From NCBI GenBank assembly GCA_964370845.1, contig CAYJLB010000039.1, positions 1-20,240 on the forward strand: a DNA stretch of 20,240 nucleotides. Reading direction: 5' to 3'. The notes beneath the pieces were generated by a model. That model was not told the DNA's origin, ran no database searches, and was given only the letters and a program-made list of their open reading frames with translations. The stretch's first letter is position 1. Each line of letters begins with the position of its first letter. A program made the position numbers and the translations under genes. Origin of the DNA: CAYJLB01 sp964370845. GTDB lineage: Bacteria; Bacillota; Clostridia; Oscillospirales; Ruminococcaceae. This document shows positions 7,143-16,700 of this stretch, one piece after another.

Positions 7143-7925
7143 ATGATAAAATTTCTTGAAAATCTAGAAATAAATAGAATAGAAAAGCTTTGTGAAGGGC
7201 ATTATAAAAGGAAAATTTTGTCGAATTTTTATGCTTATGGGATAAAATATGACTTTTTGCGTTTTTATGAAATTATTTCCGAAAAGGAAAATTGCGGAAT
7301 AGGATTAATTTCCATTTTCAACTCATCTATGGTGATTGAACTTGATTTTGACAAGGAAATTCCTTATGAAGAAATCGGGGAGTTAATGACTTTTATTAGC
7401 TTTAACTCGCCACTCACTATTGAAATGCCTTTTTATTTAGCAATTGAAGGGAAAAAGCACCTTAGAGGGGTTTATTTGCCTTGCGATAGGACGGAATTTG
7501 CCTTTACTCCTCACGAAATTGGACAAGCTTTGGTAATTAACGAAGCGCCCAAATTAGATGATGTTTACGCAATTTTGGAGGAATGTTTTCCTATAGTGCG
7601 AAATTCTTATCATTTGTGGTTGACGGACACTTCACATAGAATAAGACACGGTTTGTCACAGGCTTTTTTGGTTGAAAACAAGACAACTGCCACACTGCAA
7701 TATATGGTAAATAACATCGCCTTAATCGGACACGTTGGCACTTTTCCAAGTCATCGTGGAAAACACTATGCGCGGGAAATGCTCTATTCAATTGGCGATA
7801 AATTATTTGCACAAGGACTTGAAGTTAGACTTTTTGCTCGAAATCATAGAGTAAGTTATTATAATGAAATTGGTTTTTTGCCAATTGGAAGTGACATTGT
7901 TTTTGAGTTAGATGAAAAAGTTTAA
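7143..7925 (+). CDS. GNAT-family N-acetyltransferase with uncharacterised N-terminal region
   Basis: The C-terminal part (residues about 170-255 of 260) reads as a GNAT fold: a beta strand with IALIGHVGTFPSHRGKHYAREML, which supplies the acetyl-CoA pyrophosphate loop (HRGKHYA in place of the classic Q/RxxGxG/A), then VRLFARNHRVSYYNEIGF, the usual C-terminal Asn/Tyr helix and strand. The N-terminal 160 residues are acidic and aromatic-rich, and I do not recognise them. They may be a degenerate second GNAT half. The acyl acceptor is unknown. I chose ATG 7143 because GGGG lies just upstream; the frame extends to a TTG at 7119 with no ribosome-binding site. It is 27 nt after the second M42 gene and 24 nt before the PLP enzyme, so it is in the same operon. 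Confidence 0.75.
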   Translation: MIKFLENLEINRIEKLCEGHYKRKILSNFYAYGIKYDFLRFYEIISEKENCGIGLISIFNSSMVIELDFDKEIPYEEIGELMTFISFNSPLTIEMPFYLAIEGKKHLRGVYLPCDRTEFAFTPHEIGQALVINEAPKLDDVYAILEECFPIVRNSYHLWLTDTSHRIRHGLSQAFLVENKTTATLQYMVNNIALIGHVGTFPSHRGKHYAREMLYSIGDKLFAQGLEVRLFARNHRVSYYNEIGFLPIGSDIVFELDEKV

Positions 7926-7949
7926 TTGGTTTTAAGGAGAATTATTTTA

Positions 7950-9215
7950 ATGACAAAAAATTTTTTTAATATAAATGAAGAATTAAAGGAATTATCGGTG
8001 AAAGCTGAACTTTTAGCGAAGGAATCTTTTGCTGAAATTGATGAAATTGCTGAATATAACGGACAAAAAGTGCTTTCAGCTTTTATAAATAACAGAGTTT
8101 CGGAAAGTGCCTTAAAAGGTAGCACTGGCTATGGTTATGGTGACGTTGGACGAGAAGTTATCGACAAAGTTTTCGCTGAAATTTTCGCTTGTGAAGATGC
8201 TTTAGTAAGACATAATTTTGTTTCGGGAACTCACGCATTATCAACTGCTTTATTTGGTGTTTTAAGGCCAAATGATGTGCTTCTTTCAGTTACTGGAAAG
8301 CCTTATGACACCTTAGAAGAAACTATTGGAATTGCTGGTGAAAAAGGAAATGGCTCTTTAACAGATTTTGGTGTTAAATATGAGCAAGTTGACCTAAAAG
8401 ATGACGGAAAAGTCGATTTTGAAGGGATAAAAGCTAAGGTGAAATCTGCTAAAGTAGCTTATATTCAACGCTCAAAAGGGTATTCTTTGCGACCAACTTT
8501 GTCAATTGCTGACATAAAAGAAATTGTGGATTTTTGCAAGGGTGAAAACTCTGAAATTATCATAATGGTGGACAATTGTTATGGCGAATTTGTAGAAAAA
8601 TTAGAGCCTACTGACGTTGGTGCGGACTTGATTATTGGTTCATTAATCAAAAATCCAGGTGGAGCAATTGCAACTACGGGTGGATATATCGCTGGACGAG
8701 CTGACCTTGTGGAACTTTGTTCTTACCGTTTAACTTGCGTTGGAATGGGCAAGGAAGTAGGCTGTACTTTGGAGCAAAATAGAGGGATTTTACTTGGAGT
8801 ATTTTTCGCTCCTGATGTTGTTTCAAATGCTTTAAAGACAGCAGTTTTTGCTTGCGAGTTGTTCACTTTACTGGGTTATGAATGTTATCCTAAGAAAAGT
8901 GAAACACGCTCTGATATTATCGCAGCAATTTTACTCCGTGATGAAAAAACTTTAACCTCTTTTTGTGAGGGAATTCAAAAAGGTTCGCCTGTGGATTCAT
9001 TTGTACGCCCTGAAGCTTGGGATATGCCAGGGTATAATAGCAAAGTTATTATGGCAGCAGGTGCTTTCACAATGGGAGCTTCAATCGAACTTTCAGCAGA
9101 TGCTCCAATTAGAGAGCCTTACGCGGTGTGGATGCAAGGCGGAATAACCTATCCATCTGGTAAAATGGGTGTTTTACTTGCAGCAAATGAAATGATGAAA
9201 AATAAAACTAATTAA
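7950..9215 (+). CDS. Methionine gamma-lyase/aluminium-resistance family PLP-dependent enzyme
   Basis: This 421-aa fold-type-I PLP protein resembles the YnbB-like family variously named methionine gamma-lyase family or aluminium resistance protein. Visible motifs are GYGYGDVGREVIDKVFAEIF near the N-terminus, HNFVSGTHAL for cofactor phosphate binding, D208 in IMVDNCYGEF (pairs with the pyridine nitrogen), and K234 in GSLIKNPGG, the likely Schiff-base lysine. WDMPGYNSKVIMAAGAF and YAVWMQGGITYPSGK are typical C-terminal family blocks. The ATG at 7950 has AAGGAGA 10 nt upstream; an upstream TTG at 7926 is less likely. A cystathionine or methionine lyase reaction is only inferred from fold. It is the last gene of the murD operon, and no clear terminator separates it from hprK. 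Confidence 0.82.
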   Translation: MTKNFFNINEELKELSVKAELLAKESFAEIDEIAEYNGQKVLSAFINNRVSESALKGSTGYGYGDVGREVIDKVFAEIFACEDALVRHNFVSGTHALSTALFGVLRPNDVLLSVTGKPYDTLEETIGIAGEKGNGSLTDFGVKYEQVDLKDDGKVDFEGIKAKVKSAKVAYIQRSKGYSLRPTLSIADIKEIVDFCKGENSEIIIMVDNCYGEFVEKLEPTDVGADLIIGSLIKNPGGAIATTGGYIAGRADLVELCSYRLTCVGMGKEVGCTLEQNRGILLGVFFAPDVVSNALKTAVFACELFTLLGYECYPKKSETRSDIIAAILLRDEKTLTSFCEGIQKGSPVDSFVRPEAWDMPGYNSKVIMAAGAFTMGASIELSADAPIREPYAVWMQGGITYPSGKMGVLLAANEMMKNKTN

Positions 9216-9231
9216 ATTTTGTCATTTTCTA

Positions 9232-9260
9232 TTGTAAAAATTTAAAGAAAATTGTATAAT
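9232..9260 (+). promoter_or_regulatory. Sigma-A-type promoter of the hprK-queH operon
   Basis: TTGTAA (9232-9237) and a perfect TATAAT (9255-9260) are spaced by 17 nt. Transcription would start near 9267, just before the strong Shine-Dalgarno AGGAGG (9277-9282) of hprK, leaving a very short leader. No terminator lies between the preceding stop (9215) and this promoter, so readthrough from the murD operon may also occur. Confidence 0.7.
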
Positions 9261-9290
9261 TAAATAATAAACTATTAGGAGGAAATAATT

Positions 9291-10247
9291 ATGTCAGAAA
9301 GATTTTCAGTACCACTAAAAAGCATCGTGGATCAGTTCAAACTTGAGATTATTAATGCGCCAAAATTGGAGGAAACTAGTATTGACGAAAAGGACGTAAC
9401 TCGTCCTACTCCGCAGCTTATGGGATTTTATGAATGTTTTAACCCAGAAAGAATTCATATTTTCGGAAATATGGAAATGGCTTATCTTGCTACTTTAGAT
9501 GAAGAAACAAGAAAAGAGAGAGTTGATAAGCTACTTTCAGCTCCACTTCCACTTGTTATTGTCACAACAGGGCTTGAAATTTTCCCTGAAATGGTAGAGT
9601 CCGCTAAAGCTTACGGAACACCACTATTCAGAACTGATGAACCTAGTTCAACTTTTATGGCTTCTTTAATTGCTTACCTAAATGTGCAACTTGCACCTAG
9701 AATTACTAGACATGGTGTATTGATTGAAGTTTACGGTGAAGGTTTATTAATTGTGGGCGAAAGTGGCGTTGGTAAAAGTGAAACTGCTGTTGAGCTTATT
9801 AAAAGAGGACATAGACTTGTTGCTGATGATGCTGTTGAAATTAAAAAAGTTTCAAGTATTAGTTTAGTTGGTTCTTCCCCTGAAAACATTCGACATTTCC
9901 TTGAAATTAGGGGAATTGGTATTATTAATGCCCGTAGAATTTTTGGTATGGGTTCAGTTAAAATTACTGAAAAAATCGACTTAATTGTATCCCTTGAACA
10001 ATGGGACCCTGAAAAAGTGTATGACAGAATGGGAATGGAAAATGAATACACAACTATTCTTGGAATTAAAGTTCCATCAATCACTGTCCCAGTAAAACCT
10101 GGTAGAAATTTAGCGGTAATTTTAGAAGTTGCGGCTATGAATAATAGACAAAAGAAAATGGGTTATAATGCAGCTCAAGAGCTACTTGCTAACCTTGGAA
10201 TGGCAATGGATTTAACAGAAACTGTAAAAGATTTAGATACATTTTAG
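9291..10247 (+). CDS. hprK: HPr kinase/phosphorylase
   Basis: This bifunctional enzyme phosphorylates HPr on Ser46, and removes that phosphate, in response to glycolytic intermediates. It controls CcpA-dependent carbon catabolite repression in Firmicutes. The 318-aa protein matches family length. The C-terminal catalytic domain has H141 in TRHGVLIEVYG, P-loop GESGVGKS (156-163), D179/D180 in LVADDAVEI, and the family signature LEIRGIGIINARRIFGMG from about residue 204. The N-terminal regulatory domain holds the HIFGN and VIVTTGLEIFPEM segments. The ribosome-binding site AGGAGG is 8 nt before the ATG. It is first in the operon leading to murB-rapZ-whiA-dnaE, which places catabolite signalling beside wall and replication genes. 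Confidence 0.96.
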   Translation: MSERFSVPLKSIVDQFKLEIINAPKLEETSIDEKDVTRPTPQLMGFYECFNPERIHIFGNMEMAYLATLDEETRKERVDKLLSAPLPLVIVTTGLEIFPEMVESAKAYGTPLFRTDEPSSTFMASLIAYLNVQLAPRITRHGVLIEVYGEGLLIVGESGVGKSETAVELIKRGHRLVADDAVEIKKVSSISLVGSSPENIRHFLEIRGIGIINARRIFGMGSVKITEKIDLIVSLEQWDPEKVYDRMGMENEYTTILGIKVPSITVPVKPGRNLAVILEVAAMNNRQKKMGYNAAQELLANLGMAMDLTETVKDLDTF

Positions 10248-10271
10248 TCCTAGAAAGGCTGGCTTATTTTA

Positions 10272-10988
10272 ATGAAAATATATACCGATATGCACACACA
10301 CACACTAGCATCAACCCATGCTTATTGTACAATAATAGAAAATGCAGCTGCTGCGAAAATGAACGGAATGCTTGGAATAGCAATGACTGACCACGCACCT
10401 CCAATGTGGGACGCACCTCACGTTTGGCACTTTCATTCTATGGATAATATTCCCCAATTTATTGATGGGGTAATGATTTTCAAAGGTGTTGAAGCTAATA
10501 TTTTAGATGCAAAGGGCGACCTTGGACTTGATAGAATTACTATCTCAAAAATGGATTGGATAATCGCTTCTTTACACGGTAATTTGTATCAACCAACGTC
10601 AATTGAAGAACAAACTGCAGCGTATATAAATGCTGCAAAAACTGGTTATGTTGATTGTATTGGACACTGCACAAGTGATTTTGACAAATTTGACTATGAA
10701 AAAGCTATTAAAATTTTTAAGGAATATGGTACGATTATCGAAATTAATGAACCTAAGGTAGTACCACATGAAAATTCTGGCAAAAATGCAGTGGAAATAT
10801 TAAAACTTTGTAAAAAATATGAAGTAAGTGTTTGTGTGAATTCGGACGCACATTTTGCTGATAAAATTGGAAGATTTTCTAATTCTATTGAAGTTTTAGA
10901 AGCTGTAGATTTTCCAGAAAAATTAGTGTTTAACAGTGATTTTGACCGAGTTAAAGAGCATATAATGAATAAAAAACTAAAAAGATAA
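10272..10988 (+). CDS. PHP-domain phosphoesterase (YcdX-like)
   Basis: This 238-aa single-domain PHP protein has the motifs of a metal-dependent phosphatase: H8 and H10 in DMHTHTLAS, a histidine in AMTDHAPPM, a glutamate in GVEANI, histidines in IASLHGN and CIGHCTSDF, and the terminal VNSDAHFADKIG. This layout matches the YcdX family, which uses three metal ions to hydrolyse phosphoesters. The physiological substrate is unknown. It sits 24 nt after hprK and just before murB, an arrangement found in related Clostridia. A histidinol-phosphatase role is less likely, because there are no his genes nearby. The ATG follows AGAAAGG, with a rather long spacer of about 13 nt. Confidence 0.8.
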   Translation: MKIYTDMHTHTLASTHAYCTIIENAAAAKMNGMLGIAMTDHAPPMWDAPHVWHFHSMDNIPQFIDGVMIFKGVEANILDAKGDLGLDRITISKMDWIIASLHGNLYQPTSIEEQTAAYINAAKTGYVDCIGHCTSDFDKFDYEKAIKIFKEYGTIIEINEPKVVPHENSGKNAVEILKLCKKYEVSVCVNSDAHFADKIGRFSNSIEVLEAVDFPEKLVFNSDFDRVKEHIMNKKLKR

Positions 10989-11012
10989 AACTATTTGAAA
11001 GGAATGATTTCT

Positions 11013-11927
11013 ATTACGGAAAATTTTATTAAGGAAGTTGAAAAGTTAGCAATAAAAAATAATTGTAAGTTTTTTATTGAGAAAGAGCTTAAAAATTACA
11101 CTTCCTTTAAAATTGGAGGAATTGCTCCTATAGTAGTGCATATTAATAGTATGAAAAGTGTAGTGGAAATCTACACTTTTTGCAATGAAAATGAACTTTC
11201 TGTTTTAATTTTAGGCAAAGGTTCAAATATGCTTATCTCCGATAAAGGTTTTGATGGAGTAGTTTTAATTATTGGTGATGAATTTTCAAATGTTACTTTC
11301 CTCGAAGATGGAAAAATTCATTGTGAAAGTGGAATTACACTAGCGAAATTATCCAATCAATGCTGTAAAAATGGGTTATCTGGTCTTGAATTTGCTCATG
11401 GAATTCCTGGTACTTTAGGCGGTGGAATTTATATGAATGCTGGCGCTTATGGTGGTGAGATGAAAGATGTGGTTTTGTCTGTTACAGCTCTTAACAATAA
11501 AGGTGAAGTTGTAACTTTTTCAAAAGACGAACTTGAATTATCCTATCGTCACAGCTTTTTCACTGATAAAGATTATATTGTTTTGTCAGTTGAAATTCAG
11601 TTGAAACCAGATAAAACTGAAGATATTAGGGCAAGAATGGACGAACTTTCCCAAAAAAGGAAAACTTCACAGCCTATTGATTTTCCAAGTGCTGGCTCAA
11701 CATTTAAACGTCCACAGGGAGCTTTTGCTGCTGCATTAATTGAAGAATGTGGCTTAAAAGGTTATCAAGTTGGCGGTGCTATGGTTAGTAAAAAGCACAG
11801 CGGTTTTGTTATAAATTATAAAAATGCGACTTTTGATGATGTAATGGACGTAATTTCACACGTTAAAAAAGTTGTTTTAGAAAAGACAGGTTTTACCCTT
11901 GAGTGTGAGGTTAAAATTGTCGAATAA
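11013..11927 (+). CDS. murB: UDP-N-acetylenolpyruvoylglucosamine reductase
   Basis: This flavoenzyme uses NADPH to reduce UDP-GlcNAc-enolpyruvate to UDP-MurNAc, the second step of peptidoglycan precursor synthesis. FAD-binding motifs NYTSFKIGG, LILGKGSNMLISD and GIPGTLGGGIYMNAGAYGG are clear. Further on come the catalytic region SYRHSFF, the proton-donor serine in SAGSTFKRP, and a terminal glutamate in LECEV. About 304 aa is normal for the type II enzyme. The start is unusual. GAAAGGA (10997-11003) lies exactly 9 nt before an in-frame ATT at 11013, the same spacing as whiA and dnaE. The ATG at 11004 directly abuts the Shine-Dalgarno, and the TTG at 10995 overlaps it, so neither can use it. 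I therefore give the ATT start, at moderate confidence. Confidence 0.93.
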   Translation: MTENFIKEVEKLAIKNNCKFFIEKELKNYTSFKIGGIAPIVVHINSMKSVVEIYTFCNENELSVLILGKGSNMLISDKGFDGVVLIIGDEFSNVTFLEDGKIHCESGITLAKLSNQCCKNGLSGLEFAHGIPGTLGGGIYMNAGAYGGEMKDVVLSVTALNNKGEVVTFSKDELELSYRHSFFTDKDYIVLSVEIQLKPDKTEDIRARMDELSQKRKTSQPIDFPSAGSTFKRPQGAFAAALIEECGLKGYQVGGAMVSKKHSGFVINYKNATFDDVMDVISHVKKVVLEKTGFTLECEVKIVE

Positions 11928-11942
11928 AATGGGGGATTAGCA

Positions 11943-12803
11943 ATGCAGTTTATCATAGTTACAGGGCTTTCTGGCTCAGGAAAATCGGGAACAATTAATG
12001 CTTTAGAGGACATCGGATTTTACTGTGTTGATAATATGCCTCCTGAATTAATACCTAAATTTTCAGAAATTTGTGCAAATTCAAGAACTAAACTTGATAA
12101 AATTGCAATTGTAACTGACATACGAAGTGGTGATATGTTTTCTAAACTTAGCGAAACTGTCCTTGAACTGCAAAAGCAAGGGCTTTCTATTAAAATTTTA
12201 TTTTTAGATGCAAATGATGAAACTTTGATGAAAAGGTATAAGGAAACAAGGCGAAAACACCCACTAAATGATGTTTCTGACAACAGCTTGAAAAAGGCTT
12301 TGACCACAGAGAGGGAACTGCTTTCTTCGGTAAAAGCAATGTCGGATTTTTATATTGACACAACAGGATTTTCTATGGCAATGCTTAAAGAGCGAATAAA
12401 TTCAATTTTCCTTGATAAAATTGAAGATTCCATGCAAATTACAATTATGTCTTTTGGCTTTAAGTATGGTTCAAACACCGAAGCGGACTTAGTTTTTGAT
12501 GTAAGATGTTTGCCTAATCCACACTATATTCCTGAATTAAAGCCGTTGACAGGGCTTGATGAAAGGGTTAGCGGTTATGTTATGCAATATGTACAATCTA
12601 AGGAATTATTTGCAAAATTGTCCGATTTAGTTGGATTTTTAGTGCCTTTGTATATTAAAGAGGGGAAAAGTCAGCTTGTAATTGCTTTTGGTTGTACGGG
12701 GGGTAAACATCGCTCTGTTACCTTTGCTGAGGGAATGTACAAGTTTCTTGATAACCTTGACTATAAAATTAGAATTAGTCATCGAGATATTGAAAAAACT
12801 TAA
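11943..12803 (+). CDS. rapZ: RapZ/YvcJ family nucleotide-binding protein
   Basis: This 286-aa P-loop protein has Walker A GLSGSGKS at the N-terminus (residues 8-15), then DNMPPELIP, VTDIRSGD (Walker B region), KETRRKHPL, and the conserved C-terminal domain ending FGCTGGKHRSV and SHRDIEK. In Enterobacteria RapZ targets the GlmZ sRNA for decay to tune GlmS; in Bacillus the homologue YvcJ binds nucleotides and affects competence. It therefore links to amino-sugar and cell-wall supply, consistent with murB 15 nt upstream. The ribosome-binding site GGGGGA is 6 nt before the ATG. The gene is followed by whiA after 20 nt; the usual yvcK/glmR that separates the two in many Firmicutes is missing. Confidence 0.95.
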   Translation: MQFIIVTGLSGSGKSGTINALEDIGFYCVDNMPPELIPKFSEICANSRTKLDKIAIVTDIRSGDMFSKLSETVLELQKQGLSIKILFLDANDETLMKRYKETRRKHPLNDVSDNSLKKALTTERELLSSVKAMSDFYIDTTGFSMAMLKERINSIFLDKIEDSMQITIMSFGFKYGSNTEADLVFDVRCLPNPHYIPELKPLTGLDERVSGYVMQYVQSKELFAKLSDLVGFLVPLYIKEGKSQLVIAFGCTGGKHRSVTFAEGMYKFLDNLDYKIRISHRDIEKT

Positions 12804-12823
12804 ATTTGAAAGGATTGTGAGCA

Positions 12824-13723
12824 ATGTCCTTTTCTTTTGATGTAAAAGAAGAAATTATAAGTGCAAAACTTAATAGCGAAAAAGCACGAGCTTGTCTTTA
12901 TGGCATGCTCACTTTTTCTAATGAATTTACTCTTGATAAAATTATGTTGCAAACGGAAAATTTAATCGTTGCTGAACATTTTACATATTTAATTGGTAGG
13001 GCGACGGGAAATAAAAACGCAGTTTCTGCCGATGTTACAATGAAGAAAAATAATGTGTCCCTTTATCAATTAAATGTAGTTGAAAGAGCCGATCGTGAGG
13101 CAATTTTTTTACATTTTGGCTTTGAAAATGAGAAACCTGAATTGATAAAAAGAGACATTTTTGGCGAAAACAATCTTGGAGCATTTGTTGGTGGAGCTTT
13201 TTTAGTTTGCGGAAGTATTAATGACCCTAACAAAGAATATCATCTTGAATTTGTGCTTCAAACTTTGGATTTGTGCAATGATTTTGGTTTAATTTTGTAT
13301 GATTTTGGGATTTTAGCAAAACATACTGAAAGGAAATCTTCCCAAATTATTTATCTAAAAGAAAGTGAGAATGTTGAGGATTTGCTCACTTTAATGGGCG
13401 CTTCAAAGGCTTCTTTACAGCTTATGGAAATAAAAATTGTGAAAGATATTCGAAATAAAGCTAATAGAGTTGCAAACTGCGATAATGCTAATATTGAAAA
13501 AACCTTGAAAGCGTCACAAAGGCAAATTGATTGCATTAAAATTATTGAGGAAAAAATGGGACTTGATAATTTGCCAATCGAACTTTCTGAAACTGCAAAA
13601 CTTCGCCTTGAATATCCTGAATGGAACTTAAAGGAAATTGGTGAAAATTTGTTTCCAATCGTCAGTCGTTCGGGTGTTAATCACAGGTTTAAAAAGTTGG
13701 AAAAAATCGCTAGTGAGCTTTAA
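12824..13723 (+). CDS. whiA: WhiA-family DNA-binding protein
   Basis: This 299-aa protein has the WhiA layout: an N-terminal LAGLIDADG-like (homing-endonuclease-derived, non-cutting) domain starting FDVKEEIISAKL, containing the FVGGAFLVCGSINDPNK segment, and a C-terminal helix-turn-helix with LPIELSETAKLRLEYPEWN and SRSGVNHRFKKL. WhiA controls sporulation-septation genes in Streptomyces; in Bacillus it influences division and nucleoid segregation, possibly without classical transcription control. Spo0-type function here is unknown. The ribosome-binding site GAAAGGA is 9 nt before the ATG. Placement directly after rapZ is strongly conserved in Firmicutes and supports the call. Confidence 0.95.
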   Translation: MSFSFDVKEEIISAKLNSEKARACLYGMLTFSNEFTLDKIMLQTENLIVAEHFTYLIGRATGNKNAVSADVTMKKNNVSLYQLNVVERADREAIFLHFGFENEKPELIKRDIFGENNLGAFVGGAFLVCGSINDPNKEYHLEFVLQTLDLCNDFGLILYDFGILAKHTERKSSQIIYLKESENVEDLLTLMGASKASLQLMEIKIVKDIRNKANRVANCDNANIEKTLKASQRQIDCIKIIEEKMGLDNLPIELSETAKLRLEYPEWNLKEIGENLFPIVSRSGVNHRFKKLEKIASEL

Positions 13724-13765
13724 TTCTATTGTTTTGCAAAAAAATCATTGAAAGGAATTTGCCAA

Positions 13766-16700
13766 ATGAAGGACTTTGTACATTTGCATTTGCATAGTGA
13801 ATATAGTTTGCTTGATGGGGCTTGTCGGATAAAAAAACTTATTGAAAAAGCTAAATCTTTGGGGCAAAAAGCACTTTGCATAACTGACCACGGGAATATG
13901 TATGCGGCTGTGGAATTCTACTCTCAATGTAAAGCGAATGGAATTAAGGCGATTATTGGCTGTGAAGTTTATCTTGCGAGAAGGACTCGATTTGATAAAG
14001 TTCACGGACTTGACAACGGCTCCCACCACCTTGTTTTGCTGTGTAAAAATAATGTTGGTTATCAGAATTTGATTAAACTTGTTTCACTTGGATATATCGA
14101 CGGGTTTTACAATCGCCCTCGAATTGACCTTGACCTTTTGAAAAAATATTCGGAAGGTCTTATTTGTCTGTCCGCTTGTTTGGCTGGGCAAATTCCAAGA
14201 TTGCTCCTTGAAAATAATTATGATGAAGCAAAAAAAGTTGCCCTTGAATACAATGAGATTTTTGGTAATGGAAATTATTTTATTGAAGTGCAAAACCATA
14301 ATTTAAAGGAACAACTTGCTATTTTACCACTTTTATATAAACTTGCACGGGAAACAAAAATTCCCTTAGTTGCAACAAATGACGTTCATTATCTTGAAAA
14401 AGAGGACGCAAAAATGCAAAAAATCCTTATGTGTATCGCTACAAACACAACAATTGATGACCCGAAAGCAATAGATTTTGGGAGTGATGAGTTTTATTAT
14501 AAGACTTATGACGAGATGTATGAGCTGTTTTTTTCTGTGCCTGATGCTTTGGAAAATACAGTGAAAATCGCTGAAATGTGCAATGTTGACTTTGAATTTG
14601 GAGTTATAAAATTCCCTAAAGTTGAGTTTAATGGAGTTAGTGATAATTACAAACTTTTTATTTCACTTTGTCTTAAAGGAATGAAAAAAAGGTATGGCGA
14701 AAACCCTTCACAAGAAGTCATTGAACGCATGAAATTTGAAAGTGATACCATTCATTCAATGGGATATATTGATTATTATTTGATAGTTTGGGACTTTATT
14801 CATTTTGCAAAAACTCATGACATTCCTGTTGGCCCTGGTAGAGGGTCAGGGGCAGGGAGTTTATGCGCTTATCTTTTGGGGATAACTGACGTTGACCCAA
14901 TAAAATATAATTTGCTGTTCGAGCGATTTTTAAACTCGGAGAGGGTGAGTATGCCCGACTTTGATATAGACTTTTGCATCGACGGGCGACAAGATGTTAT
15001 TGATTATGTGGTTGAAAAGTATGGAAGTGACCACGTTGCACAAATTATTACCTTTGGAACTTTAGCCGCAAGGGCAGCAATTCGTGATGTAGCAAGGGCA
15101 AGTGGAATTTCCTATGCTTTAGCGGACGAAGTGGCAAAATTAGTTCCCCACGAAATAGGAATTACAATTGAAAGCGCCTTGAAAAAAAATCCTGATTTGT
15201 ATTCACTTTATCTTGGTGATGCACGAGTACACGAACTTTTGGATACTGCAAAAAAAGTTGAGGGAATGCCACGTCATGCCTCTACACACGCTGCTGGAGT
15301 AGTTATTACTGATAAACAAGCAAGTGAATACATTCCGTTACAGCTTAATGATGACTTTATCGTGACCCAGTACACAATGACTGATTTAGAGAAGTTAGGG
15401 CTGTTAAAAATGGACTTTTTAGGGCTTCGTAACTTGACTGTTATTAAAGAATGTGAAAATATAATTCATAAAAATAATCCGGAATTTACAATAAAAAATA
15501 TTCCTGTTGACGATGAAAAAGTTTATAAAATGTTGTCAAAAGGTGACACTTTGGGAGTTTTTCAGTTTGAAAGTGATGGAATGAGGGCTACAATAATGCG
15601 TCTTCAACCAGAAATGCTTGAGGATTTAATTGCAGTAATTTCCCTTTACCGACCAGGGCCAATGGATTCAATTCCAATGTATATAAAAAACCGTCACAAC
15701 CCGCACTTGATAAGGTACAAACACCCACTTTTAGAAGAAATTTTGAAAGTTACCTATGGTTGTATCGTTTATCAAGAGCAAGTTATGCAAATTTTCCGCA
15801 AATTGGCTGGCTATTCTTATGGGAGAGCGGATATTGTTCGTCGTGCAATGTCGAAGAAAAAGCATGATGTTATGGAAAAGGAAAGGCATAGCTTTATTTT
15901 TGGTGATAAAAATGAGGACGGAAGTGTAAACTGCGTTGGAGCAGTAGCAAACGGAGTTCCTGAGCATATTGCACGAGAAATTTTTGACGATATGATAAGT
16001 TTTGCGTCTTATGCTTTTAATAAATCCCACGCGGCGGCTTATGCAATGGTTGCTTATCAAACAGCTTATTTAAAATGCCATTATTTGAAAGAATATATGT
16101 CAGCGCTATTGACCTCAGTTATGGATAGCACAGGGAAAATTATTGAGTATACAAACGACCTTGAAAGCCATAATATTCCTTTATTACCGCCAAATATTAA
16201 TAAAAGTTTCCAAAGTTTTCACCCTGATGAAAAGGGGATAACTTTCGCTTTGCTTGCAATAAAAGGCATTGGACGGAATGTAATTAAGGCGATTATTTCT
16301 GAAAGAGAAGCTCATGGAAAATTTACGTCATTGAAGAATTTTCTTTCAAGAATGAGTGGAAAAGAAATAAATGTTCGGGCTGTTGAGGGGCTTATTAAGG
16401 CTGGAGCTTTAGACGATTTCCCCGAAAATAGACGGGAAATGCTCCATTCTTATGAGCGTATTTTAGCTGGAAATAATGCAGAAACTCGCTCAAATATTGA
16501 GGGGCAAATTAATTTATTCGGCGAGGGGAGTAGCGAAGAAGTTGCTATTGAAACTGACGTTGAGAAATTTGAAGAATACACAAAATTTGAACTGTTAAAA
16601 ATGGAAAAAGAAACTATGGGGATTTATGTAAGTGGTCACCCACTGGCTTTGTATCAGCCTTTTGTTAATGCTTTAAAGTATAATAATTCAGCGGAAATAA

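Noticed and set aside
13748..13765. TTG start for dnaE
   Set aside because: The TTG overlaps the GAAAGGA Shine-Dalgarno that serves the ATG at 13766.
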